Position numbers and translations under genes: made by a program. Under the pieces are notes generated by a model that did not search any database, was not told the DNA's origin, and worked only from the letters and a program-made list of their open reading frames with translations. From contig JAVHLC010000002.1 in NCBI GenBank assembly GCA_031082315.1, forward strand, positions 62,001-126,000: DNA of 64,000 nucleotides, read 5' to 3'. The DNA comes from Thermodesulfobacteriota bacterium. GTDB lineage: Bacteria; Desulfobacterota; QYQD01. Shown one piece after another: positions 1 to 8,836 of the stretch (positions are counted from its first letter, which is position 1; each line of letters opens with the position of its first letter).

Positions 1-460
1 TGATGAAGACCGCCGTAAACGTGACCTCGCTGCCGGTCCCGGCCGTAGTGGGCACCATGATCTTGGGGACACCCGGCTTTTCCACCTTATTAAGCCCGAC
101 ATAATCGACCGCTTTCCCCTTGTTTGTCAGAAGAACAGCCGCTGCCTTGGCAATGTCCATAGCCGAGCCGCCGCCGGACCCGATAACACAATCGCACCCG
201 TTTTTGCGGGCCATCTCCGTGGCCCGGTCAGCCAGTTTCAGACCCGGTTCAGGATCGACCTCTTCAAACAGTGCATACGAAATGCCTGTTTTCTTGAGCG
301 GTTCTTCCAGGTTGTTTAATAAACCGGCCTTGCGCAGGGACGGATCAGCAACTAAAAGCGGCTTAGTCCCCTTTAGTTTTTTGACGGCATCCGGCAGTTC
401 GTCAATCACTCCGACCCCAAATCTTATAGATGTCGCAAGTTTAAAGGAAAAAGAGGCCAT
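1..460 (-). CDS. Iron-containing alcohol dehydrogenase, N-terminal part (cut by window edge)
   Basis: The minus-strand frame from an ATG at 460 runs open to the window edge, giving about 153 residues. It begins MASFSFKLATSIRFGVGVID, typical of group III (iron-containing) alcohol dehydrogenases. It carries the NAD-binding glycine motif GSGGGSAMDIAKA and the family motif PTTAGTGSEVT. AGGAG sits 5 nt upstream of the ATG. The metal-binding histidines would lie in the missing C-terminal part, so the substrate (ethanol, butanol, 1,3-propanediol or other) cannot be told. It is followed on its 5' side by a repeat-filled gap and is transcribed away from the NlpC gene. Confidence 0.9.
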   Translation of the reverse strand, partial: MASFSFKLATSIRFGVGVIDELPDAVKKLKGTKPLLVADPSLRKAGLLNNLEEPLKKTGISYALFEEVDPEPGLKLADRATEMARKNGCDCVIGSGGGSAMDIAKAAAVLLTNKGKAVDYVGLNKVEKPGVPKIMVPTTAGTGSEVTFTAVFI

Positions 461-540
461 TATTACTCCTTTTATTGTAATTTCAATAAGTTATAAATAC
501 CAAAGCGCCATCAGTATAACAGAGTCACCTCCACTTTTCA

Positions 541-740
541 AACAATTTAGTGTTCATCCGTCCCTAGGCCGTCCGTGCCATAGGCAGATTCGCCGGGGCG
601 AACTTCACGCTTTCAACGATCAGCCATCATCTGTCAGCATGTTTGTTATCCGTTTAACCGTTGTCCGACATTTTCTTTCGGTAAACGGTCAACAGTGAAC
701 GGTGGACCGGCTTTATGCCGATAGCTGAGTGCTGACAGCT
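541..740. repeat. Layered palindromic intergenic repeat, family A (copy 1)
   Basis: The copy contains the words TTCATCCG, CACGCTTTCAACGATCAGC, a middle block GTTATCCGTTTAACCGTTGTC / CGGTAAACGGTCAACAGTGAA that pairs with itself, and an end block CCGATAGCTGAGTGCTGACAG that pairs with the left words. The same modules recur near 12770, 21753, 28017, 35790, 49855 and 62390. It is non-coding. The frames that cross it have no recognisable product. Confidence 0.8.
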
Positions 741-753
741 TTTCACATTTCCC

Positions 754-782
754 TTGACTATCCGGTAAGAATCAGATATTAA
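754..782 (+). promoter_or_regulatory. Sigma-70-type promoter upstream of the NlpC/P60 gene
   Basis: TTGACT (754-759), a 17-nt spacer and TATTAA (777-782) lie about 95 nt before the start codon, just after repeat family A ends. This is read from consensus only. Confidence 0.6.
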
Positions 783-874
783 AAAGAAACTTCCTAAATT
801 ATCCTAAAGTAATTTCTTTAAAGCTCGATAAGTATAAATAGAAGCTAAATGTAAAGTCGAACATGGAGGTACAA

Positions 875-1864
875 ATGAGCTTTCCATGGCAGGAAAGCAT
901 AGCCAAGAGAAAAGCTAAGTTCTCATTTATCCGCTTTATTGTAGTGATTCTTTCCGTTATTAGTCTCTGCCTGGTATTCCCTGCATCTGACGGCCTTGCT
1001 AAAACTAAGAGGCCACTGATTGTTAAGGCTAAAGCCAAAAAGATAGTAGCTCATAAGAAGACTTCCAGCAAGAAATCAAAATCTCGCCATGCACGGAAAA
1101 GACTAAAAAGACATATCGCCTCCAACGTCTCGGGCACTAAGGCGTCTAGCATAGTTCAAAAAGAAAATTTTGTCCCCGATCGCAAGCCCCTTATGAAGGT
1201 CATCCCCCTGGAAAATGGGGATTATCTCCTTAAACCCCTTGATGGCAATAATGTTCAGAACAAGTCTCAGGAAGATACGGAGGGTAAGAACTCTATAGCA
1301 GACTCCCTGAATTCTGGCGGCAGTTCAAAACCCTCCCCAAATCCCGTATCTTCCCGGGTTGACCCCATTTCTTTAAAGGCGGTCAGCCCCGAGCCAACAG
1401 GCCTCTCGCACACAGATAAGCCCATAGAAGAAGGCTACTGCAAGCGTTTTGCCAACCTGCTGCTGACAACGGCAAAGCAACTGTTAGGCGCTCCTTACAG
1501 GCTGGGCGGTGTGTCGGGGTTAAGTGGCATTGACTGTTCCGGATTTGTACAAAAGGTCTTTGCTAAATTCGGCGTACACTTACCCCGCTCCAGCCGGGAA
1601 CAAATAAAAGTAGGCATGCTGGTGACAAATAAATTTGACTGGTCAAAGCTCCGAATAGGCGATGTCCTGTTTTTTAGGCGGTCTCCATCGTCAGGGCAAA
1701 TTGGGCATACTGGAATTTACATAGGTGAAGGCAAGATGATCCATGCCGCCCGGAGAGACAGGAGTGTAACCATTTCTTCCTTGGAAAAGCCTTACTATAA
1801 GAAGACCTTCGTAGCTGCGAAACGATTTTTTATCTTCTCCCCGCCCCAGTCTGGTAACATTTAA
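875..1864 (+). CDS. NlpC/P60 (C40) cell-wall peptidase, secreted
   Basis: Predicted peptidoglycan endopeptidase of 329 residues. The N-terminus has a basic stretch and a hydrophobic signal segment (about residues 17-40, ending near FPASDGLA), then a long lysine-rich, low-complexity linker. The C-terminal NlpC/P60 domain (about 190-325) has the catalytic Cys221 in GIDCSGFV, His278 in IGHTGIYIG and a third polar residue, His290, in MIHAA. An upstream in-frame ATG at 863 contains the Shine-Dalgarno itself (GGAGG then TACAA before the ATG at 875), so 875 is preferred. The long linker suggests the catalytic domain reaches the wall from a membrane or envelope anchor. Function is inferred from family; the cleaved bond is unknown. 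Confidence 0.88.
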   Translation: MSFPWQESIAKRKAKFSFIRFIVVILSVISLCLVFPASDGLAKTKRPLIVKAKAKKIVAHKKTSSKKSKSRHARKRLKRHIASNVSGTKASSIVQKENFVPDRKPLMKVIPLENGDYLLKPLDGNNVQNKSQEDTEGKNSIADSLNSGGSSKPSPNPVSSRVDPISLKAVSPEPTGLSHTDKPIEEGYCKRFANLLLTTAKQLLGAPYRLGGVSGLSGIDCSGFVQKVFAKFGVHLPRSSREQIKVGMLVTNKFDWSKLRIGDVLFFRRSPSSGQIGHTGIYIGEGKMIHAARRDRSVTISSLEKPYYKKTFVAAKRFFIFSPPQSGNI

Positions 1865-1949
1865 ATATCCACGATCAATCTAAACAGATCACCCCCCTTA
1901 CCATAAAAATATTTGCTCAATTTGACCTATCGTTTATATTAATGCCAAT

Positions 1950-3113
1950 ATGGCTAACGAACTTATATTGTTAAAAGAGAGATTAAATGCGCGAGAGCGG
2001 CAACATCTCTCATCCTATGCTACATTCAGCGCTGAAGCAGTGCGCCGACAACCGGAAGAACGCTTACTCCATGGCCATAGACAGGAATTTTCAGTCGATG
2101 CCGATCGCATCCTGCACTCCCAGGCCTACACCCGCTATATTGATAAGACACAAGTCTTCTCTCTCATCAAAAATGACCATATTACGCACCGCGTCCTCCA
2201 CGTCCAATTAGTGTCAAAGGTAGGCCGGACTATTGGCCGGTATCTGGGACTGAACGAGGACCTTATTGAGGCTATAGCCCTGGGCCATGACATCGGGCAT
2301 CCTCCTTTTGGCCATGACGGGGAGGGTTATCTCTCTGAAATATGTGTAAGGCACGGTATAGGTGCGTTCCAGCACAACATCCAGAGCGTGCGTTTCCTGG
2401 AAAAAATTGAACGTAAAGGCTGCGGATGGAACCTATCCTTACAGGTTCTAGACGGCATATTATGCCATGATGGTGAAGTGCACAACGCCCGTCTTGCCCC
2501 GCAGAAGAAAAAGACATTCTCTGCGTTAGAACAGGAGATGGAGACTAAGAAAAAAAATCCTAGGACAGAACTTATCCCCATGACCATGGAAGGATGCGTA
2601 GTGCGCATGGCAGACACCATCAGTTATATAGGGCGGGATGTAGAAGATGCCATCCGACTTAATCTTATCCGGCGTGAAGATATTCCTGAGCGCTGTAAAA
2701 AAAGATTGGGTGATACAAACGGCTCGATAGTCTATAACTTAGTAGAAGATATTCTGCTGTCGAGTATGGGGAAAAATTTTGTTGCCTTCAGTCCGGAAGT
2801 GGCCGATACCCTGAAGGAAATGAAAGATTTTAACATCGAAAGGATATATCGAAATCCGGCGATAAAGACCCAGGCGGCAAAAATCAAACGCCTCTACGAC
2901 GATCTCTTTGCAAAATATCTAAAGGATATCCTGGACAACAACCAAGAATCAGGCATCTTTAAAGACTTTTTAGAGGGGATGATCCCATCCTACCAGGAAG
3001 AAACAGAGCCGGCCGAAGTAGCGCGCGACTTTATCGCCGGCATGACAGATGAGTATTTTCTGGAGCAGGGGCAAATAGCCTTCATGCCTCACCCCTTGCC
3101 GCGTAAATTTTGA
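1950..3113 (+). CDS. dgt: dGTPase-like HD-domain triphosphohydrolase
   Basis: A 387-residue HD phosphohydrolase of the deoxyguanosinetriphosphate triphosphohydrolase-like family, which removes triphosphate from dNTPs. Metal-binding positions are visible: His80 in THRVLH, the His113-Asp114 pair in LGHDIGHPPFGHDGE and the late Asp in RMADTISYIGRD. The N-terminal DADRILHSQAYTRYIDKTQVF is characteristic of the family. No good Shine-Dalgarno precedes the ATG at 1950, so the start is less certain than the gene. A thymidylate synthase lies two genes downstream, so this stretch may serve dNTP balance. Confidence 0.9.
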   Translation: MANELILLKERLNARERQHLSSYATFSAEAVRRQPEERLLHGHRQEFSVDADRILHSQAYTRYIDKTQVFSLIKNDHITHRVLHVQLVSKVGRTIGRYLGLNEDLIEAIALGHDIGHPPFGHDGEGYLSEICVRHGIGAFQHNIQSVRFLEKIERKGCGWNLSLQVLDGILCHDGEVHNARLAPQKKKTFSALEQEMETKKKNPRTELIPMTMEGCVVRMADTISYIGRDVEDAIRLNLIRREDIPERCKKRLGDTNGSIVYNLVEDILLSSMGKNFVAFSPEVADTLKEMKDFNIERIYRNPAIKTQAAKIKRLYDDLFAKYLKDILDNNQESGIFKDFLEGMIPSYQEETEPAEVARDFIAGMTDEYFLEQGQIAFMPHPLPRKF

Positions 3114-3161
3114 CAGAACCGGATAAGCAACCCTTCACCTTACGGCATCAAGGGAAAACAA

Positions 3162-3575
3162 TTGACTAATGGGTGCTCTTTGGCTAAATTACCAGGTGTC
3201 ATGACGTTCAACCCCACCTACAGCAACTTTATTTTATTTATAATGGCCGGGATAATAGTGGGTATAGCGGCCAGTTTTACCGGATTGGGCGGGGGTTTTA
3301 TTATAGTTCCGCTCCTGATCTTCATCGGCTTTTCAGCTCAGGAGGCGGTGGGGACTTCTTTCGCGGCCATACTGGTTATTTCCCTCTCAGCGGTGTTTGC
3401 CCATAGTAAGTTTCAGCACGTGGATTTCAAGGTAGGAGCCCTGCTTGGCCTGGGTGGAATTTTAGGCGCCCAAGTCGGAGCAAGACTATTGCAAAACGTT
3501 TCTACAAGTACCTTCAAGAAGATATTTGCCGTCGTCTTGCTACTCCTGGCGGCAAAGATATTTTTTCAGAAATGA
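3162..3575 (+). CDS. TSUP (TauE/SafE) family permease, half-size
   Basis: 137 residues with about four membrane segments and the glycine-rich family signature FTGLGGGFIIVPLL near residue 45. Usual TSUP proteins have about 250 residues in two repeats, so this is one repeat and may work as a dimer. The frame opens at a TTG (3162) with AAGGGA 6 nt upstream. An internal ATG at 3201 is the alternative and still precedes the first membrane segment. TSUP members carry sulfite, sulfonates or other anions; the substrate is not visible here. Its stop overlaps the next start (ATGA), indicating translational coupling. Confidence 0.8.
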   Translation: MTNGCSLAKLPGVMTFNPTYSNFILFIMAGIIVGIAASFTGLGGGFIIVPLLIFIGFSAQEAVGTSFAAILVISLSAVFAHSKFQHVDFKVGALLGLGGILGAQVGARLLQNVSTSTFKKIFAVVLLLLAAKIFFQK

Positions 3576-4258
3576 GCGCCAAAATGAACCAAGGACTGCG
3601 CATGGAAAATATTGAGGCCCGGGACCTGCCCGATGCCTGGTTCCAATGTGTCTATCACATCATAGAAAAGGGACACACCTATACTATCGAACGCGGCAGT
3701 TACGAAGGGCAAAAGCGGCTGGAGTTTGACTTTGTGGTGGTGCGTATAAAATATCCCGGCGTGCGGCCCCTTATTCCAGACATCCCGCCGTCCCTAGGCA
3801 TACCAAATCCTGTAGCGCCGGGCTATGTAGAGGAATATCTCCCTTACCTCATGACCTCGGCCCGCAGGCCAAACGAAGAATATACATACGGTCAATATCT
3901 GGAACCGCAGATCCAAGAAGTCATTCGTATGTATAAAGAGGACGGCCACGGCACCAATCAGGCCTATATGACCGTGGGCGACCCCTCTACCATATACCTC
4001 AATGACCCTCCCTGTTTGCGCGGTATTGATACGCGTATCCGCTACGGCAAACTCCATTTCATGGTCTATTTCCGCTCCTGGGACCTGTGGAACGGCTTTC
4101 CGGCCAACTTGGCGGCCATACAGATGCTCAAAGAGTATATGGCCCAGGAGATTGGCGTGGAAGACGGAGAGATCATTGCCAGCAGTAAGGGTCTCCATCT
4201 GTATGACTATGCCTGGGAACTGGCCAAATTGCGCACCATGAAAGTGGCCAAATCATAA
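3572..4258 (+). CDS. Thymidylate synthase-like protein (short form)
   Basis: 228 residues with ThyA-family hallmarks in the second half: a catalytic-type cysteine in PPCLRGID (Cys148), then LHFMVYFRSWDLWNGFPANL (Arg and Asp of the phosphate and pyrimidine sites and the conserved Asn near 179), and GLHLYDY near 208-213. It is shorter than classic ThyA (about 264) and similar in size to the methanogen-type synthases. It should make dTMP from dUMP with methylene-folate; a dCMP-hydroxymethylase-like role cannot be excluded. It starts inside the stop of the TSUP gene (ATGA overlap), so the two are probably co-translated. Confidence 0.82.
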   Translation: MSAKMNQGLRMENIEARDLPDAWFQCVYHIIEKGHTYTIERGSYEGQKRLEFDFVVVRIKYPGVRPLIPDIPPSLGIPNPVAPGYVEEYLPYLMTSARRPNEEYTYGQYLEPQIQEVIRMYKEDGHGTNQAYMTVGDPSTIYLNDPPCLRGIDTRIRYGKLHFMVYFRSWDLWNGFPANLAAIQMLKEYMAQEIGVEDGEIIASSKGLHLYDYAWELAKLRTMKVAKS

Positions 4259-4360
4259 AATCCGAAGCGCGTCCGACAGAGGCCGATCCGCCCACGGCGG
4301 AAAATTCGAAACAATACTCAAATCCTAAGTCTAAATATCCAAACAGGTGTTGGGCATAAA

Positions 4361-5596
4361 GTGCCAGTAAAGGTCTTAGTCATTGGCGGCGGGGCCTCGG
4401 GTCTTATGGCCGCAGGCAGAGCGGCGGCTTGTGGGGCCAGTGTAACCTTGCTGGAAAAAATGCCGCGGCTTGGCCTAAAACTGGGCATCACAGGCAAGGG
4501 ACGCTGCAATGTTACCAATATCGGCGCTATCAACGATTATGTAGCCAACTTTACACCAGATAGCCGCTTTTTGATCAATGCCTTCAATCGGTTTTTCCAC
4601 GGCGATCTCATAGACTTCTTAGACAGATGGGGTGTGCCGACGGTGGTGGAACGCGGACAGCGCGTCTTTCCGGCCTCCAACCGCGCCCTTGATGTGGTCA
4701 GCGCCCTATTGCGATTCACCAAAGAACACGACGTATCCATCATTAAAAACTGTGCGGTGAAGCATATCCGGATGGAGAATAACCGGTTAGTTGGATTAGA
4801 CACGAGTTGCGGCTATCTCGCCGCCGACCGGGTCATACTGGCTACGGGCGGGGCCTCGTATCCCCAAACCGGTTCCACCGGGGATGGGTTTCGGATGGCT
4901 CAGGAGTTAGGGCACACCATAGTCCCTATTAGGCCCTATCTCGTGCCTCTTTTGATAAAAGAACCTTGTGTTAAAAAACTCCAGGGGCTGGCTCTTAAAA
5001 ATGTCCGGGCCTCTGTCTATGCCCGTGAGAAAAAGATCGGCGAAGAGTTCGGAGAGATGCTTTTTACCCATTTCGGCATCTCGGGCCCGATCATCCTGAG
5101 CCTGAGCCGGGTGGTGGTGGATCACATGGATAAGGGCCGGATAGAGATCGCCCTCTGTCTGAAACCAGCCCTGGATGCCAGGACCCTGGATGCCAGATTG
5201 ATAAGAGAATTCCATAGTCAGGGGAAAAGACAGTTCAAAAATATCCTGTTAGCGCTGCTTCCCCAACGGCTGGCAGCTATTGTTCCAAATCTGCTTGCTA
5301 TTCCGGGAGAGAAAAAAGGCGCAGAGATTACCATAGAAGAGCGGCGCAAGTTGGCAGATTTCCTGCACGATTGGCGGCTTACCTTAACCGGTGTCCGGCC
5401 CCTTGAAGAGGCTATTGTGACCGCAGGCGGGGTGTTGACGAGGGAGATCAATCCCGTTACCATGGAATCAAAAAAGATCCGGGGACTCTACTTTTGCGGT
5501 GAGATTATAGACCTCCAGGCCAAGACCGGCGGTTATAACCTACAGATGGCCTTCACCACCGGCTGGGTAGCGGGAGAATCTGCTGCAAGAAAATGA
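4361..5596 (+). CDS. BaiN/HI0933-family FAD-dependent flavoprotein
   Basis: 411 residues. The N-terminal Rossmann motif VLVIGGGASGLMAAGRAA is followed by EKMPRLGLKLGITGKGRCN, typical of HI0933/BaiN-type NAD(P)/FAD-dependent oxidoreductases, and ATGGASYPQTGSTGDG. The C-terminal GLYFCGEIIDLQAKTGGYNL is the second flavin-contact motif of the family. The start is a GTG (4361) with a weak upstream site. The physiological substrate of this widespread family is largely unknown. It overlaps rlmN by 4 nt. Confidence 0.88.
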   Translation: MPVKVLVIGGGASGLMAAGRAAACGASVTLLEKMPRLGLKLGITGKGRCNVTNIGAINDYVANFTPDSRFLINAFNRFFHGDLIDFLDRWGVPTVVERGQRVFPASNRALDVVSALLRFTKEHDVSIIKNCAVKHIRMENNRLVGLDTSCGYLAADRVILATGGASYPQTGSTGDGFRMAQELGHTIVPIRPYLVPLLIKEPCVKKLQGLALKNVRASVYAREKKIGEEFGEMLFTHFGISGPIILSLSRVVVDHMDKGRIEIALCLKPALDARTLDARLIREFHSQGKRQFKNILLALLPQRLAAIVPNLLAIPGEKKGAEITIEERRKLADFLHDWRLTLTGVRPLEEAIVTAGGVLTREINPVTMESKKIRGLYFCGEIIDLQAKTGGYNLQMAFTTGWVAGESAARK

Positions 5597-6669
5597 TGCC
5601 AAGTATAGAAGCAACAAAAATCGACTTACGAGATATGACCCTACCCGAATTAGAGAGCTGGGTTTTATCTGCTGGCCTGGAGCGTTTCCGTGCCGGACAG
5701 ATCTTCCGCTGGCTTTGGCGCAGCGATGTAACGTCCTTTGACCAGATGACCGATCTCGGGAAGGAACTGCGGGAAAAACTATTAGAGTTTTCTTATATCA
5801 GCCACCTTCATACCAAAGAGATTGAAAGATCGCAGGACGGCACACAAAAATTTCTCTTTGCGCTTTCAGACGGCAACCATATTGAGAGTGTTCTCATCCC
5901 GGAAAAAGGGCATTACACGTTGTGCCTGTCATCCCAGGCAGGCTGCGCCATGGGATGCCGGTTTTGTCTTACCGGAAGGGGCGGATTTAAACGTAACCTA
6001 AAGGCCCCGGAGATTGTAAGTCAGGTCTTGGCGGTCCAAAGGACGCTTCTCCCCGGGGAGAAGCTGACCAATCTGGTCTTTATGGGCATGGGCGAGCCCT
6101 TAGCCAACTATGAAAATGTTCTGAAGAGCCTGCAGATACTCCTTGCAGACAAGGGCTGCGGCTTTTCCAGCCGGAGGGTCACCGTATCCACGTGCGGGCT
6201 TGTACCCCAGATGGAAAAGCTGGGTAAGGATATCACGGTAAATCTGGCTGTCTCTCTCCACGCCCCGGATAATGAGACTCGCAGTTTTCTCATGCCCATC
6301 AACCGGACTTATCCCCTGGAGGTATTAATCGAGGCCTGCCGGCGCTTTCCCCTGCCGCAGCGGCGTATGATAACCTTCGAGTATCTTCTTATAAACGGGG
6401 TCAATGATTCCCCGGAGCAGGCCCGGGCCTTAGCCAAGCTATTAAGGGATAGCCGGGCTAAAATCAATCTTATCCCGTTTAATGCCTACCCGGGTTCAGA
6501 GTTCAAGCCCCCGCCACCGGAAAAGATCCTCGCCTTTCAGCAAATACTGATTAAAAACCATTACACAACGATGATCCGTCAGAGTAAGGGCGCCGATATC
6601 TCGGCGGCCTGCGGGCAATTGCACGCTCATGTTGTATATGGAAGCCAGCGAAGCGAAGAAGCCGTATAA
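5593..6669 (+). CDS. rlmN: 23S rRNA (adenine-2503-C2)-methyltransferase RlmN
   Basis: 358-residue radical-SAM enzyme that methylates C2 of A2503 in 23S rRNA (and in related enzymes also tRNA A37). The 4Fe-4S cysteines are Cys118, Cys122 and Cys125 in GCAMGCRFC. The SAM-binding segment VFMGMGEPLANYENV follows, and Cys340 in DISAACGQL matches the C-terminal catalytic cysteine; the other mechanistic cysteine is not singled out here. Length and motif order are normal. The first ATG overlaps the stop of the flavoprotein gene, so translational coupling is likely. Confidence 0.96.
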   Translation: MMPSIEATKIDLRDMTLPELESWVLSAGLERFRAGQIFRWLWRSDVTSFDQMTDLGKELREKLLEFSYISHLHTKEIERSQDGTQKFLFALSDGNHIESVLIPEKGHYTLCLSSQAGCAMGCRFCLTGRGGFKRNLKAPEIVSQVLAVQRTLLPGEKLTNLVFMGMGEPLANYENVLKSLQILLADKGCGFSSRRVTVSTCGLVPQMEKLGKDITVNLAVSLHAPDNETRSFLMPINRTYPLEVLIEACRRFPLPQRRMITFEYLLINGVNDSPEQARALAKLLRDSRAKINLIPFNAYPGSEFKPPPPEKILAFQQILIKNHYTTMIRQSKGADISAACGQLHAHVVYGSQRSEEAV

Positions 6670-6751
6670 CTAAAACCCATCAAAAATAGACAATAGATCG
6701 GCATTTTTTATTTGACTACGCGACCGTTTTGGTTAGAGTACTTTTGGATTA

Positions 6752-6819
6752 TTCACCGCCAGGACACAAAGAATGCCAAGAAAAATGTATAGTTCTCTTC
6801 TTTGCGCCTTTGCGGTGAA
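6752..6819. repeat. Short terminal-inverted-repeat element, family C (copy 1)
   Basis: The ends TTCACCGCCAGGACACAAAG and CTTTGCGCCTTTGCGGTGAA face each other with a short AT-rich centre. The whole can fold into one long imperfect hairpin. Longer relatives lie at 10854-11163, 49202-49333 and 52041-52122. Confidence 0.7.
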
Positions 6820-6849
6820 ATATAACTTGCAAGTATGAAGGAGATTGTA

Positions 6850-7473
6850 GTGCAACCCATTGACTGTCGGGGGCTGGCCTGTCCTCAGCCGGTTCTTCGC
6901 ACCAAGCAGGCCCTGGAAGAGATATCCACAGGCTCAATAATAGTTATAGTTGATAACGAAGCCGCTAAAGGAAATGTTACCCGCTTTGCGGAGAGCCAGG
7001 GATGTAAGGTCTCTGTTGAAGAAAAGGAGGGGGTTTTCTATCTCGCCATCGAAAAAAAAGAAGAGAGTAAGACAACCGGTACAATGCCTCCCAATTTTTT
7101 GACCTGTCAGCCGGGCCAACAGAAGATGCCCTCAAAAAAGGAGACCGCCTTTGTCTTTAAATCGGATCAAATGGGCGCCGGAGATGCAGCCCTGGGCAAG
7201 ATACTCGTTCAGGCCCTGCTCAAGACCTTGTCCAGCGTGGATGAAAAACCAAACAAGTTGATCTTCTACAACCGTGGAGTATATTTAGCTATAGAAGGTT
7301 CAGAGGTACTTCCGATATTAAAAGACCTGGCGGCGAACGGTATGGAAATTCTGGTCTGTGGCACCTGCCTGGATTATTATCACCTGAAAGAAAAACTGGC
7401 TGTCGGCACTATTTCCAACATGTTTTCCATCCTGGAAACCATGGCCAAGGCCGATAAGGTCATTTTCCCATAA
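6850..7473 (+). CDS. yedF: YedF-type sulfurtransferase-like selenium metabolism protein
   Basis: About 208 residues. An N-terminal TusA-like domain has the motif CRGLACPQPV, with the TusA-type cysteine at residue 11. A C-terminal DsrE/DsrF-like domain includes EILVCGTCLDYY. This two-domain layout is the family known from comparative genomics as a partner of selenium metabolism. The start is taken at GTG 6850: AAGGAG lies 6 nt upstream, whereas the ATG at 6835 has no site in front and contains AAGGAG in its own codons. The next gene follows after 3 nt. A role in carrying persulfide or selenium is inferred. Confidence 0.85.
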   Translation: MQPIDCRGLACPQPVLRTKQALEEISTGSIIVIVDNEAAKGNVTRFAESQGCKVSVEEKEGVFYLAIEKKEESKTTGTMPPNFLTCQPGQQKMPSKKETAFVFKSDQMGAGDAALGKILVQALLKTLSSVDEKPNKLIFYNRGVYLAIEGSEVLPILKDLAANGMEILVCGTCLDYYHLKEKLAVGTISNMFSILETMAKADKVIFP

Positions 7474-7476
7474 AAC

Positions 7477-8622
7477 ATGATGCCTATTTACTGTGATCAG
7501 GCCGCTACGTCTTTCCCTAAACCGAAAGCGGTAGTCGAGGCCATCTCGTCATTCCTTACCAATACTTCGGGAAGTCCGGGACGTTCGGCACACAGATACG
7601 CCATAGAGGCGGGGAGGGCTGTCTTTGAGGCCCGCGAGAGCGTAGCGGGTTTTTTCAATTGTCCTTCTTCCGAACAGGTCATCTTTACGGCCAATGTCAC
7701 GGAATCCCTGAACCTCGTCCTTTTGGGTCTCCTCCAACCCGGCGACCACGTAGTTACCACCTCTATGGAACATAACTCGGTTATGCGGCCGCTGCAATAT
7801 CTCAAGGAGTCCCGCGATGTAGATTTTACTGTAGTTTCCTGTGACAATCAGGGAAGGCTTGACCCGGAGAATATCCGAAAGGCCCTGCGGCCGGAGACAA
7901 GACTCGTTGCGGTCAACCATGCCTCTAACGTGACAGGGACTATACTTCCGATTGAAGCGGTGGGTGAAATCAAGGGGGACGCCTTTTTTCTTGTAGATAC
8001 GGCGCAGAGCGCCGGCGTAATACCCATTGATATGCAGGAGGCTCGGGTCGATTTTCTGGCCTTTACCGGCCATAAATCACTTCTGGGTCCCACGGGCATC
8101 GGCGGACTCTGTCTGTCAAAAGATATTCGTCTAAACCCCCTTAAGAGGGGTGGAACCGGAAGCCGTTCTGAGTCTTGGGCGCATCCTGATTTTCTTCCGG
8201 ACCGTTATGAAAGCGGCACGCCCAATACCTTGGGCATCGTCGGATTGAATACCGGAATAAGATTCATCCAGGAGCAAGGGATTGAACACATCCGGGCCCA
8301 CGAATTGCAACTCATCCGGCAGATGATGGAGGGGCTAAGCGGTATCAAGGGCGTAAAAATTTATGGCCCCCGGGCTGCCGATAAAAAGACGGGTATTGTC
8401 TCTTTGAATATTGAGGATAAAAGTCCCTCTGAAGTATGTCTTATTCTCGACAGGAAATATGGTATAATGACCCGCGGTGGGTTGCAGTGCGCTCCTATAG
8501 CCCACAAGACCATCGGTACGTTCCCGAACGGCACTGTCCGTCTTTCCCTCGGTTATTTCAATACGTTGGAGGAAGTTGACCAGGCCATAAGGGCGATGGA
8601 TGAGATAAGCCGCAGATTATAA
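7477..8622 (+). CDS. Class V aminotransferase, cysteine desulfurase family
   Basis: 381 residues, PLP-dependent. Lys200 in AFTGHKSLLGPTGIGGL is the Schiff-base lysine. His100 in SMEHNSVMRP and the VNHASNVTG segment are cofactor contacts. Cys338 in GLQCAPIAHK is the candidate persulfide cysteine. The sequence matches the SufS/NifS-like subfamily that sits beside yedF and DUF3343 in selenium-using anaerobes. It probably mobilises sulfur from cysteine, or selenium from selenocysteine, and hands it to the neighbours. It lies 3 nt after yedF and was probably co-transcribed with it. Confidence 0.88.
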   Translation: MMPIYCDQAATSFPKPKAVVEAISSFLTNTSGSPGRSAHRYAIEAGRAVFEARESVAGFFNCPSSEQVIFTANVTESLNLVLLGLLQPGDHVVTTSMEHNSVMRPLQYLKESRDVDFTVVSCDNQGRLDPENIRKALRPETRLVAVNHASNVTGTILPIEAVGEIKGDAFFLVDTAQSAGVIPIDMQEARVDFLAFTGHKSLLGPTGIGGLCLSKDIRLNPLKRGGTGSRSESWAHPDFLPDRYESGTPNTLGIVGLNTGIRFIQEQGIEHIRAHELQLIRQMMEGLSGIKGVKIYGPRAADKKTGIVSLNIEDKSPSEVCLILDRKYGIMTRGGLQCAPIAHKTIGTFPNGTVRLSLGYFNTLEEVDQAIRAMDEISRRL

Positions 8623-8633
8623 ACGGAAAGTAA

Positions 8634-8836
8634 GTACTCAGGTTCACGGTTCAAGGTTCAGGGGTTCAGGGTTAACGAAACCCAGAACGGTGAACGGTGA
8701 ACCTTAAAAAGATGTCTACGAACAGGCCGGACGAACACGTGTTGTGCCATTCGTGGATTTATCAACTATCTCAAGAAATATGAAGAGAGCAAGGCAACCA
8801 ACCGTGAACCGTGGACCTGACAACCTGAGTAGTTAC
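8634..8836. repeat. Family B inverted repeat region (GGTTCACGGTTCA words)
   Basis: The left end GTACTCAGGTTCACGGTTCA and right end ACCGTGGACCTGACAACCTG followed by AGTAGTTAC are inverted relatives. The middle carries further TTCAGGGTTAAC / GAACGGTGAACG words. Related copies lie at 31262-31372 and 36395-36506 and a solo end at 23853-23891. The right half runs into the 5' end of the DUF3343 frame. Confidence 0.7.

Noticed and set aside
120-698. A 192-residue plus-strand reading frame
   Set aside because: It is antisense to the iron alcohol dehydrogenase and then runs through a family A repeat; there is no family resemblance or start signal.
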